Shown here one piece after another: positions 11,953 through 24,479 of a stretch of 64,000 nt of DNA. Position numbers and translations under genes: made by a program. Numbering within the stretch: the stretch's first letter is position 1; each line of letters opens with the position of its first letter. The DNA comes from Polytrichum commune (taxonomy: Eukaryota > Streptophyta > Polytrichopsida > Polytrichales > Polytrichaceae), in contig OX485805.1 in assembly GCA_950295325.1 (NCBI GenBank), positions 47,452,758-47,516,757 on the forward strand, given 5' to 3'. The notes under the pieces were generated by a model. The model was not told the origin of the DNA, searched no databases, and saw only the letters and a list, made by a program, of their open reading frames with translations.

Positions 11953-12911
11953 GGGCCGGTTTACACCATGGACCAAGAAGTCATCCCAGGGTGTTGTAAG
12001 AGCGCTAATTGGTTGCTGAACTCATCTTGGGACCATTTCAATTTACACTAAAGAGAAAAAAAAATACAGCAGAGTGACCATGAAGGTCGCGTTCCTCAAA
12101 AGACATGTTGTAAGGCCTGATTAATACATTGATACGGTCCACCGGGTTTTGCAGTGACAAAGGCAAGAGAAATGGTATGGGAGGAAAAGGCAGGGGCCCA
12201 TGGCAGAGAAGTGCCGTTATGATACTTTTGGGGGGGCTTCATATACAACTCTTCCCACTAGGGAAGGCTCGCAATGCACACTTTTCAACATTTGTATGAT
12301 GTGATGAGTCTTGAGAAGCAAGTCCACCCTCTATGTGCCTAGATCATATCATAGTCCCTTAGATATAATGTTTCTTCCATGCCCTGCCCTTTGAACTTGC
12401 TCCCACATGTTTCATTGAACAATGTGGGACATCAAGAACTCAAGAATTTGAGTACACATGGTGAAGCGAGTTGCAAACAATGCTCAATGTACAACACAAG
12501 GTAGATGTCACATGTAAATTACATTGAACATGTACAAAGTAAATCTTTCATTTTTATTTTATTTTGTAAACATTGTTGTGAGAAGATATGCAAGCCATAT
12601 CTTCGACACATTTAACAAGAAGTAAAGACAAGTAAAGCCCAAGAGAAGGCAAGAGAACGAGCAAACTTGACTCTTTTTTTCTTTCAAAAATGCCCTTTTT
12701 GGACATATATTCTTAAAAAATATCAACACATTCCACTTTTTGGTTCATTCTTCTTGGTCCACATTCAATTTACACCTAGTAAGGGGTTCACACTTCTTGG
12801 TTCACACTTCTTGGTCCAAAGGCTTTGTAAATTGATTTTTTAAGAAATCAGAGCATGGAAAAAGGCCATCTTCCATGGTCCGACTTCATGGTCCATAGTG
12901 TAAACCGGCTC
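11953..12911. mobile_element. Harbinger-like element, family GGTTTACACC (959 bp)
   Basis: The left end starts GGGCCGGTTTACACCATGGA and the right end ends in GTGTAAACCGGCTC; the inverted repeat covers at least 22 bp with two mismatches. TTA flanks both ends (11950-11952, 12912-12914), as expected for PIF/Harbinger insertion. Subterminal CATGGTCC motifs recur as inverted copies. No transposase is encoded. Relatives are the element at 57361-57921 and fragments at 6669 and 55335-55650. Confidence 0.85.
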
Positions 12912-13428
12912 TTAGTATGGACATTCTCAAGCACTAAACCTTACCATGTAGTCAACGCGGAGTCCATATAGAACGTGATTCAAAGTGAATTTTTATTATA
13001 AAAATAATTGAAATTAATTTCTTGTTCATGTGGATGTCTCAAACTTGAGTGTTTCATCTTTAGTAGTCCATATCATGTGTTAGAATTAGTGTGGTTTGCA
13101 GTAATTGCGTCAAATAAGTACACTGACTTCAACATGACATAGATTCATACATACTTAAAATTCTCAAGGCAAGCGGCTTGAGCTTCCGTTCGGCCATATA
13201 GACAACGACACTAATTTAGGGACTCTTAATTTGACGGGGTTATGGTTAATTCCTTCAAAACCTACTATCATTTGAACTTAATATTCTCTGATGCTAATTG
13301 TGAAGTTGAAACAACAAAAAATATATATAAAGTGCTTCATCGCATGTCCACCTTTTGAATGGATGAGTTCATGTGGACAAGAAAAATCGAGAGATGAAGA
13401 AATCAAGCATAGCCAGCTGATACACTAA

Positions 13429-13821
13429 GGGCCGGTTCACATGGGTCTCAAGTCCCAAGTTTCAATTCACTTGAGCTAAATCCGTGCAATCTCAGCCGTT
13501 GAAAGCATGGAAGTTGGGACTTACCACTTCACATGGGTCCCAAGTTTGAAGTCCCAAGTATGACATGGATGCCTACATGGCAATACTTTCTGGAGGTGGT
13601 GCTTGGGACTTGTGTTGAGAGTTGGCTGGAGCAAAAAGCTGGACCCAACTCTCAACACAAGTCCCGTGATTTTTTTACATAAAATAATGAAGATCTGACT
13701 AGAATGATAATTAACCATATTTTAATGGTTTTTTGAGGCTCAAAAGATGGGACTTTGCCTCCATGTTGAGACTTGCTAACATGAGTGGGAAGTGGGACTC
13801 GGGACCCCAACAAACATGCCC
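13429..13821. mobile_element. Harbinger-like MITE with internal hairpin (393 bp)
   Basis: The left end begins GGGCCGGTTCACATGGGTC. The right end is a diverged inverted copy ending in AACATGCCC, and TAA flanks both sides (13426-13428, 13822-13824). GTCCCAAG / CTTGGGAC motifs recur inside. A perfect 21-bp hairpin lies at its centre (13605-13665). Confidence 0.75.
13605..13665. repeat. Perfect 21-bp inverted repeat
   Basis: Arms 13605-13625 and 13645-13665 are exact reverse complements (GGGACTTGTGTTGAGAGTTG plus one base) with a 19-nt loop. A transcript would fold into a perfect small-RNA-like hairpin. Confidence 0.9.
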
Positions 13822-14179
13822 TAAGGTACGTAAGTGGGCCTGAACCCGGAACTTTTAGGTAAGCATCAGACCTCGTAGGACATGAAACATACGATTAGTA
13901 CAAGATGACTAGCGAATCTAAGTTGTGGGTTGTCACCTTTTTTTCTCTCATGATTTTTGGAGCTCATGTGAATATTTTCATTCATTATCAAAGGGAAGAT
14001 TATTTTCCTTACTAAATGGTCATGTAGCCCCCCCACCCCCAATTATGTTGATTATTGACACTAGAATAATTTTGAGTGCATAATTTAGTCTCTTTTAATT
14101 ACATTTCTTTTTGTTCTTAGATCCACACATAACCACACACCACTCGAATATAGGTGTCCATTTAAGATAAATAACCGAA

Positions 14180-14506
14180 CTACACTAAATAGGTAGATTA
14201 GTGTTGGAAACACTAATAGTCGACGAAAACGCTAAATGTAAATTGTCTCTGTAGTGTTAGAACACTAAATGTCAACTCTAACACTATTTGTACCAAGTAG
14301 TAACTTTAAATATTTACATGAGCACATTTAGTGTTAGATGATATTTTGTAAATCTTGGAATGAAGAATTGAAGGAAGAAGAATATGAGAACCTCGTAAAA
14401 GGTATAATTTGTTCAAACCCTATTCAAACCCTAATTATAATATCAGTTGAAAATTAGTGTTTTAGGTAACTATTGCATCTAACACTAATCTACCTATTTA
14501 GTGTAG
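14180..14506. mobile_element. CTACACTAAATAG MITE (327 bp)
   Basis: Terminal inverted repeats of 29 bp with one mismatch begin CTACACTAAATAGGTAGATT. No clear target duplication and no coding potential. The same family appears at 41481-41803 and is related to 5825-6009 and 52891-53202. Confidence 0.8.
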
Positions 14507-16150
14507 CTTGCTTAACTTAGGGACGCCTACATAGTTCCTCAGTGAGTACATAAGTGTGTCTAGAGTGATTAGTGTTGAGCAACATGCATGAATCCTTGGA
14601 ATAACACTAGAAGTGTTTGTTTTAAGGCTCGAAGCACCCACCCATTAGTAGTAAATGTTTGAATAAGGTTGGTGTTTGGTTAAGGCACGTGTACCTCATT
14701 GAAGATACAATTGGTATTTTTGATGCAGTTCGTTTTATTTTGGTTGCCGTTGTAAAAGGAGACACCTCGGAGTCTCGTCTAAGTTTACTGAAAACATAAA
14801 CACACAAATCTCTTACCCAAAGTCCAATTTTTTCATAGCCCACAAAAGAATCACTCACAAAACTCCTCTCTCTTATAGACAGTTGCACACCCCAAGGACC
14901 AATCCCACTATTGGACAAGTAAATTTGTCCATGGTGTTGGCCCACACTAATGTGCCCAAATACTTCTCATATATTTATGTCAAGGAGAAAATTAAAAAAA
15001 ATCACATGTGAGATATAAATATTTAGTAGTATTGAATCTTTATTTATTATTTTATGCAAATAAAATTTCAAATCTATACAAGAAGAAGAAGAATTATAGT
15101 CTCTAGAGAGGCTGGAGTGAATAACGTGTATGTTCGTAAAACATCCTTGGGTATGTATAAAACCCTTGGGTATATACAAAAAAAAATTACCCTTACCCCC
15201 CCCTAAAAAGTACTATGTTCTAGAGAGTCTCCTACTAAGGGTGACTACATATTGCCGGTTATTATTAATGGTTACCAATTACTAAATAAAGTGTCTACTC
15301 CCCACAAGGGGGGGTATATATATATATATACCCAAGGGGGGGGGGTAGGGTAATCCTTGATATTTTGTAGTTTTCTCAGCGAGGATTTATGTACCAAATA
15401 TATCATTACGGTATGTAAAAATCTATAAATTGTGTAGTGAAATCTATTGTAGGGGCTTCTGGTGGGGGGGGGGGGGTTGTATGGGTGGCCTATGACGCAC
15501 ATTATGTCTGGCCTAAACCTAGCGTTGCAATGATATCTTTGGGTACCACATGTGCATGGTAGTAGCCATGTTGGTACGGTGTTTTCTTGAGGTATTTTGT
15601 TATACTTTCTTGTGTTCATAAATGTGCAATGTCTTGATATTTTAGTTGATAAGATGAGTTTACGTAGCTCCCATACAGCTTTGTTGTGTCTTTTTTGTTA
15701 TAAGTGCATGAATGTGTTGTTGTTTGCATTTAAGTAGTACATATAACCATGTATCTGCATATGATGAATTGTAGATAGAGTGTAATGGTCATGGGCTCTC
15801 AGTGTCATGTGTGAAGTGGCACTTAGTTCAAGGATGGTGATCAAATGTTCAAATCTATACACATGCTTTTAAGACTTGGTGAGGCTGTTAGAAATTGTGT
15901 ATACATGTAGGCCGCGCATTGCCACTTGGTACTTTTAAAATGCCATGGAGACCGTCACTTTAGAGCATACTGATATTTTCCAGAGTATCTTCGATCTGAC
16001 GGCTGAGAAGCCACCATGGAGAGATCCAACGGTGCAGAGATCTCGGCCATCTCTCGCCTGTGTCCTTTCTCTGAGCGCGCCATAGCCAGCAGCGCTCCTA
16101 AATTTATCGCCACGCCATCTCCATTTCAGTAGCAGAAGACAACGATCGCG
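14507..16150. other. Spacer before FKBP12
   Basis: No gene recognised. It contains G runs (about 15308 and 15337; 13 G at 15464-15476), a TA run at 15317-15330, and a GGGCCACTTC-type MITE right end near 15785-15826. The last 150 bases are more GC-rich and probably hold the FKBP12 promoter and leader. Confidence 0.5.
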
Positions 16151-16206
16151 GTGAACTCAGAGACCGAGAGAAAATCATCGTCCACGTTTGGTGTCCAAGT
16201 TTTGCA

Positions 16207-18708
16207 ATGGGATTTGAGAAAGAGATCATCAGGCCCGGCAATGGCGTCAAGCCTGCGCTCGGGAAGACTGTCACAGTTCATTGCACAGGGTTTGGTCAGT
16301 CATTGCGGCACCTTTCCTTTCATTACTTGTTTTGTTTTTCTCTCCAACTTCTTTCTCATTGTGTTAATGTTTTGTAACCATTTTGGTAATCTTTTCAGTA
16401 ATCTTTTTGGTAATCGAAGTGGTTGAAAATTTGTGGATTTAAGGTTCGTTTTGTGTTACTCGGGTCCTAATTAGGCGAGTTCGGGAAAACCCTAAAGTAG
16501 ATGGTGCTAAAACTGTCACTTCAGGCGCTGAGCATATACGTTATTATTATAGTGAAGGGTTGTAAACGATTCTCGTTAGCAATTGACAAGGGATTCCAAT
16601 GCACCAATTTATGTCTTATTTGAATTCTGTATTCAAAGTTTTATTGGTAGACGATCCAAAACCAACATGGGATCCTTATATTTAAGTGGTGGACATTCGT
16701 ATAATCTATATATACTCAATGTGTAAGTTTGTAGGGTGTTGGTTCAGCATCATCTACCTTAAGGTGAAGAAACGATGAACAACAACCATAGAGTAGGTGA
16801 ATCAATTTCTGGAAATTGTGAAAATTATTCGTCTCAATCAGGTTTGTGTGGCATCATGACAAAGTGACCTAGTTTGCAAGCTTGGAATGGTATCCCTAGG
16901 ATTCTTGCAGCTAGCTGCAAATTTCTTTTGTATTATTTTCAGGCCACAATATCTCTTACCACATTTTTGTTCGACTATTTCTGATGTTCTTAGGATACTT
17001 GGTCCTCTTGAGATGCTGAGAAAATATGGTTAACGCTGCAGATTGTGCCTGTCAATTCCTAGTGTCTCGAGCCATGCGATTGATCAGTTTTTGTTGCATC
17101 AGGATCGTGAAATTCAAGGAGGCAGCGACAGTTACTTATAAGATAAAGCTTAAGTCAAGGCACACATGGACTCAATACAGTATATCTCTACAAAATAGAA
17201 TGAGTTGGTCGTCAGTCATTCTATCTTGTGTTCTGACCACAAGGGTTGGCTTTTTTGCAGGCAAAAACAGAGACCTCAGCCAGAAGTTTTGGAGGTAACA
17301 AACTTTTCATGAACCTGACCTTTTTTCTTCTCCTCTTTTTGTGCAAATACTTCTGCATTTCCTCATGGCGTGAGAAAGTTGAAATGGTTACCAAACTGAG
17401 TTGTGTAGCATCTGGTGTGCTAAGTTAATTTGTTTCTTAAAGCCTTTTGAAATAAACAGGGGTGTGAAAAATGTAAGGAATGTACTTGATTCAGTCATTG
17501 AAAGAGTTATATGTCTAGGTCAAGGAGGCCATTATTTTAGTAAATACTGAGATACATGTTGAGCTCTAATAGGCATGTCAGCTTCTACTTCCATTTAATA
17601 TACATGGAGTGAAGAATGCTATGATTTGTGTGGAGATTGTATGGACGGCAAACTTGTTCATTGGGTAGTATTAATACCTTTTTTTTGTTATGGTTGCGCA
17701 GTACCAAGGACCCAGGTCAGCAGCCTTTCCAGTTCAAGATAGGGATGGGAAAAGTGATCAAAGGTAGCTCATCGCTCATGCCAAATGTTGTCTGATAGAT
17801 GAGTACACAATCTTGATAACAAGGCTCTCAACCCTTAAAGGTCCGAAGGCCCATTATGGGCCTCAAGGTGTCATATGGAGGGGTTTAAGCTTACTTATTT
17901 TTAGCTAAAAGGGTCACAAGTGATCCTATCTAAGATTACCCCATTTATCATATTCAGTGTCCCAATCGGAGCTTACATATATGTAGATTGAGTTATAAGA
18001 ATATTTGAGCTTGGGTAAATTACCTAGACATACCACACATATTTGATCATTGATGTCACAAATGACTATTCTTTCACTTCCTCTTTTTAATCAGTTGTGT
18101 TAAATATGAACTCAATATCATAGACCAAGTAAATTATGATTTTGATACTTGATCTTGGGGTTTCATGCAAATTGTCATGTATTCCTTTTAAACCTACTCC
18201 CAGATTAATATTAATTGGGTTTGTCTGGCAGGCTGGGATGAGGGCGTCTTAGGCATGGAAATTGGTGAAGTAGCACGGCTGAAGGTACATCTTGCTTTTC
18301 TACATTTCTTGGAAGGTCAAATTATGACTTAAAAATCTATTGTGGTTCATGTTGTGCATACACTAGTTTGAAGCTGGAAATGAAACATTTTTCTGTAACA
18401 CTGTATCTTAAGATATATCAGCACTGCAGATACATCAGTGAAAGAATCATAAGTGGTCATCCAAAAGCTTTGCTACAGGATCCAATCAAATAAGATGAAA
18501 TGAAATTGTTAATGCTACAGTGTCATACACAAAATTGGATTTTATAAGTTTCATTTATTTTTCTGATACATAAATCGCTATCTAATTGGTATTTTATTTA
18601 TTGCAGTGCTCTCCTGACTATGCTTACGGATCAGGTGGTTTTCCTGCATGGGGAATTCAGCCCAATTCTGTACTTGTGTTTGAAATTGAGGTTCTCAGTG
18701 TGGCATAG
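16207..18708 (+). CDS. FKBP12: FKBP12 peptidyl-prolyl cis-trans isomerase (5 exons, complete)
   Basis: Five exons (16207-16294, 17261-17294, 17702-17763, 18232-18284, 18607-18708), all with GT-AG introns and matching phases, give 112 residues, the usual plant FKBP12 length. The protein isomerises Xaa-Pro bonds in the cytosol and in the family binds FK506/rapamycin. Visible signatures are VTVHCTGFG, the plant insert [28 protein letters not shown] (Trp63 forming the base of the pocket), [20 protein letters not shown] and the FEIEVLSV end. Cys26 and Cys80, the pair known to form a disulphide in plant FKBP12, are both present. The start ATGGG lies at the expected family N-terminus ([13 protein letters not shown]). 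There is no targeting extension or TPR domain, so it is the single-domain cytosolic form. Confidence 0.96.
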
Positions 18709-20100
18709 GTCTTTGTAGATGGTATCGGAGGCCATTAGTTTGGTTGTGTACACGGCTCTCTCTGATAATCAAGAGTTGCGTGTGATTTTTGTAAGTGAAA
18801 AGTATCTGTTGTCTCTGCTGATAAATTCACTTGAATGTGTATAGTGCCCTCCGAATGTTTCACATGTTCTGAATCTCATGTTATCATATCACTGGCTATT
18901 ATTGCAGAGTCTTGGTCCTTTATCTAGACAGATGCAGGTATGTAGGGGACACATACTTAGCCATGGTCGTTTCAAATGTATTGCTCTATTTTAATAACAT
19001 GTCAAGGGCATCTTTAGTGTGCAAGTTGTTTGAATGGTTGAGGTGTGAATTTGTTGTTGTTTATCAAAAAGTCTAAATTCTTCTTCAATTTGGAGTGCAT
19101 GTTTTGTAGTGTAGAAAGCTTTACTTGCTTCATTTGCTTTTAGTGTACTCACACTGCAATTTGACTTTTGGAATCATGACATGTGGTAATTTCTTCATCT
19201 TAAACAGTTCATACCATCTGATATTCAATTTGGATGCTTGAATACGTCACTCATTTTATATCCTTTAATCTTGATATCCTTTATGCGCTCATATTCTTGG
19301 AGAACATTTGTAACTAATTATCTGACATAGGATGTTCAATAAGTAGTGTGTTTTTGCCTCAATTAACCAAGCTTGGTGACGCACGAGTGAACTTTTAAAT
19401 TACTGATTCTCAACATGATTCCATCTAGTTATAACATGTTTAGGAGGGCTGCTTATAAGTTAAGTGGGTCTAAACTTTCAGATACTCATCTTGAATGGAC
19501 ACTTATATTTGAGTGGTGTGTGGGTAGGTGTGGATCTAAGAATGGACAGTAAAAATAAAACATTTCCTTAGAAGATATTAGACTATGTGCTCAAAATTTG
19601 TTAACCATTCCAGGCTCAATAGTCATTAACATAATTGGGGGGGACCTATATACCCATCATTTAACAAGAAAGAGAATCTTCACTTTGACCATGAAAGAGT
19701 CTCATACGAGCTCCAAAAATCATGAGAAAAATAGTGATGGGCACAATTTGGATTTGCTGATCGTTTGGAACTATTGTGTGTTTCATATCCTATGAGAAGT
19801 GGGTGCTAAGCTAAAAGTGTTTGTTTAAGGCCAACTTATCTTGCTTCAATGGCCTCCATACTTTCTTTCTTTGCAAGTGATCATGGAGTGGGATTCTCAA
19901 CTTTCACTTAGGTAAAGTGTGCTAAATATCAACACCCCATTTAAATCGGCGAGTCTAAAATCTTGCACTAGAAGTACGTAGTAGTTCTGAAAATGTTCAC
20001 CACCTGAACATCATCCTCCTATGTTAGATTAGGATCATTTCCAATAAAATTTTGAACTCTTATAACTTTTGCAAAAAAATTTCAAATCAACCAGACTTTG
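18709..20100. other. FKBP12 3' region and spacer
   Basis: Holds the FKBP12 3' UTR, then AT-rich spacer. A dispersed repeat near 19488-19620 resembles 27172-27300 (a GGACAC..ATTTGA..GTGTGG pattern). No gene seen. Confidence 0.5.
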
Positions 20101-20912
20101 GTGCATTGAAATCCCCTTTATTTCCTAACAAAGAAACATCTAAAACTTTATCAGTCTCATAAAATCAGATACATTCAACTCTCGAAGTGACGATTCTAGC
20201 ACCATCTACCTGAGGCTTTCTTGGAGAATGACACTTGGCAACGGATTAAAGGCCGTTTGTAGCGACGAATTCGAGGTGTGAACATGGGAGCGTAGGGGAA
20301 CGGGTGGGAACGTCCCAGACGATAGTGGGAACGACCGCCGTCGCCGTCTTCATTCTGTTTCCTTGTTGGTTTGTTTGTTGTTGCGAAGTGGCTCCTCAGC
20401 CTCTCTCTCTCTTTCTCTCTCTTCAGAGTTGGCGATCCAAGTGAGAGAGCCATCATTTCAGATTCTAGTGCGTCACCTTGTTGTGCGATTTCATTGCTTG
20501 CAGAAAATTTGGAGGTAGCTAGATGAATGTGACTTTGGATGTCTGCTCCATTCGCTGCGAAGTTGGAGTATTAAGCCCAGCTCATGGTCAGGGTGAATGA
20601 TGACATTCCAATCCAAACAATTGTTCAGGATCATGCTTGGTTTGTGGCTACCGGTTATCGGTAGGAGTATATAGTTGGTGTAATCAGTAATGCATTCCAA
20701 CCTCCATTAGCATTTTGAGCACAACATTTCGCCATTGCCCCGCCATGTCAGGGAGCATATCGGTACCAGACGTCTTGAGTCATAGGAGTGGATCCTTTCA
20801 CAGTTTCACCAATCGAAGTGAGTGACTAGCGATCTCCACCAGTCATATTGTTGCGAGAGTTTCAAGTTCGAGTGCACGGAAAAGTTGTTGGAGCTCAATT
20901 CGCACTGCGAAC

Positions 20913-21062
20913 ATGGAAGACCCAGTGCGTGATCGTCGGAGGCGAGTGGGATGGAAGTTGTCTAAAGTAGATCTCGTCATGATTGGCTTGATAACTGCGA
21001 TTTTCCTCGTGGTGTGTCTAGAGGTGTATTTCATACTGTTGTATCGTCGCACACTAGCATGA
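20913..21062 (+). CDS. MED-type micro membrane protein 1 (49 aa)
   Basis: Unrecognised family. It has an acidic start MEDP, a basic stretch VRDRRRRVGWK, then one hydrophobic span of about 24 residues (VDLVMIGLITAIFLVVCLE onward), then YRRTLA and a stop. The charge pattern predicts a single-pass membrane micropeptide. A Cys-Leu-Glu motif lies within the span. The ATG follows a leader motif shared with its neighbours (GAGCTCAATTCGCACTGCGAA). It is closest to the copy at 25243, with no frame-breaking indel between them. Expression and translation are unproven; a non-coding repeat is the alternative. Confidence 0.5.
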   Translation: MEDPVRDRRRRVGWKLSKVDLVMIGLITAIFLVVCLEVYFILLYRRTLA

Positions 21063-21328
21063 GGCATAAGAAACGCCGTCTAAATGTGGCTGAGTACTGA
21101 CGGCTGTGCTTCAGTAGTGATTGGAGTGCTTTAAGCTTTCATGTTTCGGGCAATCGATTGGCAGGCATTGTAAAAACTGTTTATAAGTGGTCGAGTACTT
21201 TTGCTTATGTAAGATTCACGTATGGAGTGATTTAAGTGGATGCTTTTCACATTTTGAGCTATCACATATTGTTGCGAGCGCCTTAGGGCGCATAGATAAG
21301 CGGTTGGAGCTCAACTCGCACTGCGAAA

Positions 21329-21475
21329 ATGGAAGATGAAGCGCAGGATCAATATCTGAGGCAGAAGGTGTGTACAGTAAATGTCATTCCGATCGGTTTG
21401 GCGATTTTAATTCTCCTATTGGCGTGTTTAGAGTTGTTATATATAGTGTTATATCGTCGCAATTCAGCGGGTTGA
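21329..21475 (+). CDS. MED-type micro membrane protein 2 (48 aa)
   Basis: Second module of the array. It starts MEDEAQDQYLRQK, followed by a hydrophobic span (IPIGLAILILLLACLELLY) with the same Cys-Leu-Glu motif, then LYRRNSAG. The basic patch is weaker than in its neighbours. The usual CACAG before the ORF reads GCATAG, so if these modules are exons the acceptor is damaged here. Function unknown. Confidence 0.45.
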   Translation: MEDEAQDQYLRQKVCTVNVIPIGLAILILLLACLELLYIVLYRRNSAG

Positions 21476-21665
21476 GCACATTTCAGGCGGCTAGGGATCA
21501 ACATCTTTCGTAGGTCACACAGTGAACTCCGTTCGAATGTGGTTGAGTAAGTTAAGGCTGTGCTTGAGTGATTGGAGTGGTTGCCATCACATTCCGGGAA
21601 ATAGTATTGTTGCGAGCATTCCTTAGAGTGCACAGAAAATTTGGAGCTCGATTTCCACTGCGAAG

Positions 21666-21833
21666 ATGGAAGACCCAGCGCATGATCGATATCGGAGGCG
21701 AATGGAACGGAAGGTGTTTAAAACAAATGCCATCATGATTGCTTCGGCGCTTTTGATTCTCTTCTTGGTGTGTTTAGAGGTGCATTTCATAGTAAGTTAT
21801 ACCTTTGCACATCCTCGCGCATTAGAGTTTTGA
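21666..21833 (+). CDS. MED-type micro membrane protein 3 (55 aa)
   Basis: Third module: MEDPAHDRYRRRMERK, then a span of about 23 residues (IMIASALLILFLVCLEVHFI) with Cys-Leu-Glu, then a longer tail SYTFAHPRALEF. It is preceded by GTGCACAGAAAATTTGGAGCT, a possible splice acceptor and leader. It is followed about 130 bases later by ATTGGTGAGTGA, which resembles a splice donor, so it could be one exon of a larger transcript. Function unknown. Confidence 0.45.
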   Translation: MEDPAHDRYRRRMERKVFKTNAIMIASALLILFLVCLEVHFIVSYTFAHPRALEF

Positions 21834-22063
21834 GTACAACATTTCGGCCGGCCAGTGAGGAGCAAATCATTAGCAGGTCAATATAGTAAACTCCGTTTGA
21901 TGCAGTTACGGCTGTGCTTGAGTGATGGGAGTGACTGCTTTCGCATTTCGAGCAATTGATTGGTGAGTGAGCGGTGATGTCAACGAGTCGTATTACTGTC
22001 CCACTCCTGTGAGCAACCCACCCCAAAATACAGAAATATTGGAGCTCAAGTCGCTCTGTGAAG

Positions 22064-22243
22064 ATGGAAGTCCCTGCGCAGCGTGAAGATGATCATGGGG
22101 AAAGGGAATCGATCCATCTGATACCTTTGGTGTTTATTTATTTGCTTTTGTGGATTTGGTGGAGTTACGGGAATTACATCTTCGTCATACTTCAGCGTTT
22201 TGAGAACAACATTGCGGCCGGCCAGGGAGCAACTCAAATGTAG
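22064..22243 (+). CDS. MED-type micro membrane protein 4, variant subtype (59 aa)
   Basis: Last module of array 1. The start MEVPAQREDDHGERES is more acidic than in modules 1-3. The hydrophobic span (IHLIPLVFIYLLLWIWWSYG) is rich in Trp and aromatic residues and lacks Cys-Leu-Glu. The tail FENNIAAGQGATQM is hydrophilic. Its counterpart is the copy at 26133, so two subtypes are kept in order in both arrays. Function unknown. Confidence 0.45.
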   Translation: MEVPAQREDDHGERESIHLIPLVFIYLLLWIWWSYGNYIFVILQRFENNIAAGQGATQM

Positions 22244-22379
22244 CAGAGACTGGAAACGATTACTTACCGGTATATATGGTTCAAGAGGTCTTTGGACTGG
22301 GCGCTGGAGGATTATCGTCGTGCAGGACTCTCACTTTGATTTCTCCGACACATCCCGAACACAAAAATATTTCGTTGCA

Positions 22380-22712
22380 ATGGAGTTCTGGACAGAGTTT
22401 CTCGCTACTGGGAGCGGGTTACTTGATGGAGAATGCGGGGATATTGCTGCGGCCTTTACACATTGTCAAGATTTGTCTTCAACGACCGTGCTTAGGATCT
22501 CCAACCTCCGCAGTACCAAAAACATTACCTCGATTCCAGAAATGCGTAAGGTGATTGGCAAACCAATTGCAGATTGGCTCCAGGTGCAAGTCAGCCATTT
22601 TATCGTGATGCACACCATTATATGTATATTTGTGCCTGTCATCTGCAACGTGTATTTGCACTTATCAACCTGTCAATCAATCTACAGACTCTTTGATTCA
22701 TATAGAGAATAA
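22380..22712 (+). CDS. Unknown ORF closing unit 1
   Basis: The frame MEFWTEFLATGSGLLDGECG continues for 110 residues with a hydrophobic stretch near the end (HFIVMHTIICIFVPVICNVY). Its first 20 or so codons align in the same frame with the ORF at 26436 (M[ED]..[TP]E.LA..GS..L.GE.G) despite DNA divergence and a 9-base gap. This is mild evidence for coding. After that the two copies drift apart. I cannot assign a function. Confidence 0.35.
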   Translation: MEFWTEFLATGSGLLDGECGDIAAAFTHCQDLSSTTVLRISNLRSTKNITSIPEMRKVIGKPIADWLQVQVSHFIVMHTIICIFVPVICNVYLHLSTCQSIYRLFDSYRE

Positions 22713-24479
22713 TAATTTTGTGCAGCTCGAAATCCCTTCGCTAGAGTTTCGAAATGTAGTAAATAGCATCAATAACATCTTCCCATCTGTATAGAATACA
22801 AGTAAGCTTGACAACTGAACCTATTCTAGCATGCTGTAATTGATGTACTGTAGGATTATCTTCATACCGTTGCTTAATTTTGGAACACCCACAAGAACTG
22901 AGTCCCAAGGTGTGGCAAATAGATAGCGTGTTTTGATCTCGGAAAGAATCGAAAATCCGTGGCACTTATGTTGCTTGCTGGGTGCTGTTGTGTGCAGTTT
23001 CATCCTTTGGGACCTAGAACCGCATGCCACAATTGTGCACCATGACTGCAGGAAGATGAGAGTGAAATAAACCATGCTCATATCTGGAGGTTGGGTCGGA
23101 AGTTCTTTACATGAGGCTTAAATGCTACAGTGACCAGGGCAATTCTGCCCCAATTCTGGTGAATGCGGCCATCGCACTTTTAAATTCTGGGGTAGTGTAT
23201 ATAAAGTTCTGGTACCGTATCAACCTGCATTGGAATTATACAGGTTCACAACTTTGAAGTGGGGTTGCGTCAACTCCCCTGTGTCATCTGGGATCCGTTC
23301 TCGAGGTTGAAGTTGTCTTGTACGAGGTCTACACTTGCTCCCAATCCAGTGAAGGTGCTGGCAGCCAAGCCTGGCACAACAGTCAGTTCATTGGCCAGCT
23401 CAGCTCTTTTTAGTCCACCTAGGATTGTCTAGGCCACGTGAGCACGAACTTCAAGAGAAGTATCGCATTGTGTATCAACCAACAATTCCTAAGAAGTTAA
23501 CGTGTACTGAGGCACTTTAAGGTTTCCTTCAAAAATCCATAAAATGTACAAGAATTTCTACACTTGCATAGATTGTATCTAGAATGAGGTTCGGAGCTTG
23601 CATGTGAATCCACATTGTTGATATTGAATCTTATCACAAAAGTTGTCATTACAGTTTGGGTGTTGGTGAGACATGTTAGTAATGATTCTAGATCTGACTT
23701 CTACTAGAATAATTTACTTTAAGTATCACTTTATTCCACAAAAGGAAGCAACATGCTTGTTAAGCGAGCACCTGGATTAGAGAGCTTAGGGTAATTTGTT
23801 GATTTCATCATTTTGTGGCTCATTAATTAGGAAAAAAATTCACATTTAAATTTTTTTGCAGCTCTAAGAATTTCAGATAAGCACTCCTACATGATGGGTC
23901 TCCATTGAGACCTGCAGCCACACTTGTAGGTGTTTTCATTGCAGATAGTTTTGTGATCTTTTAAAGATTTTGTTGTTTTTAAAATGCTTCAATCATACGA
24001 GTTATCAAAATAAATTAAAAAAATGCTTCCTTGAACATAATATCAAGTTGATAACCCAAAATTAAACTTTCGCAATATGATACGAATCATTGAACCCAAA
24101 TTAAAAACAGTTTCGCAACTCCAAACCATGTTTTCAAAGAAAAAAGAACAAGTTCTCTCCGCCTAACAATTTTGATATCAATGATGCCCCAACTACTAAA
24201 CCCAATACCAAAATCGCATTATGGATCATCCAACGATCTCCCTGAAATGAACCTATTTATCTAGGGAAGAAATTAATATCCTCACGGATTAGAAACATGA
24301 GTTTTTTGGATCCAGGCACACCCTCAAGATAACCTAAATTCAAAATATCAAAACCAAATACTCATCCAAAACCAACACCCTCAAAATCTTGCACGGGTTT
24401 ATGCATATTGATCATGAGAATGTGAAGCACCTATATCCTATACAAGTTTTACATACATAATTCATATACAACATACTTT
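22713..24479. other. Spacer between the two small-ORF units
   Basis: No ORF or repeat I can support; AT-rich, with short chance frames only. Confidence 0.5.

Larger units (their letters stand above)
20101..22712 (+). repeat. Small-ORF unit 1
   Basis: A 2.6-kb unit whose order of parts is repeated at 24480-26705: a leader (GGTGCATTGAA..CATCTACCTGAGGC, a GAGCCATCATTTCA stretch, then TTTGGAGGTAG), four tandem small ORFs, and a final longer ORF opening ATGGAG. The two units are diverged but alignable by eye throughout. The leader is CpG- and CT-rich like a plant promoter or first exon, which suggests plus-strand transcription. Confidence 0.75.

Noticed and set aside
14622-14945. 107-codon minus-strand ORF
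   Set aside because: No family resemblance, splice context or neighbouring exons.
20196-20456. 86-codon minus-strand ORF with an Arg/Glu-rich repeat
   Set aside because: It is antisense to the CT-rich leader of small-ORF unit 1, and its frame is not kept in the unit 2 copy.
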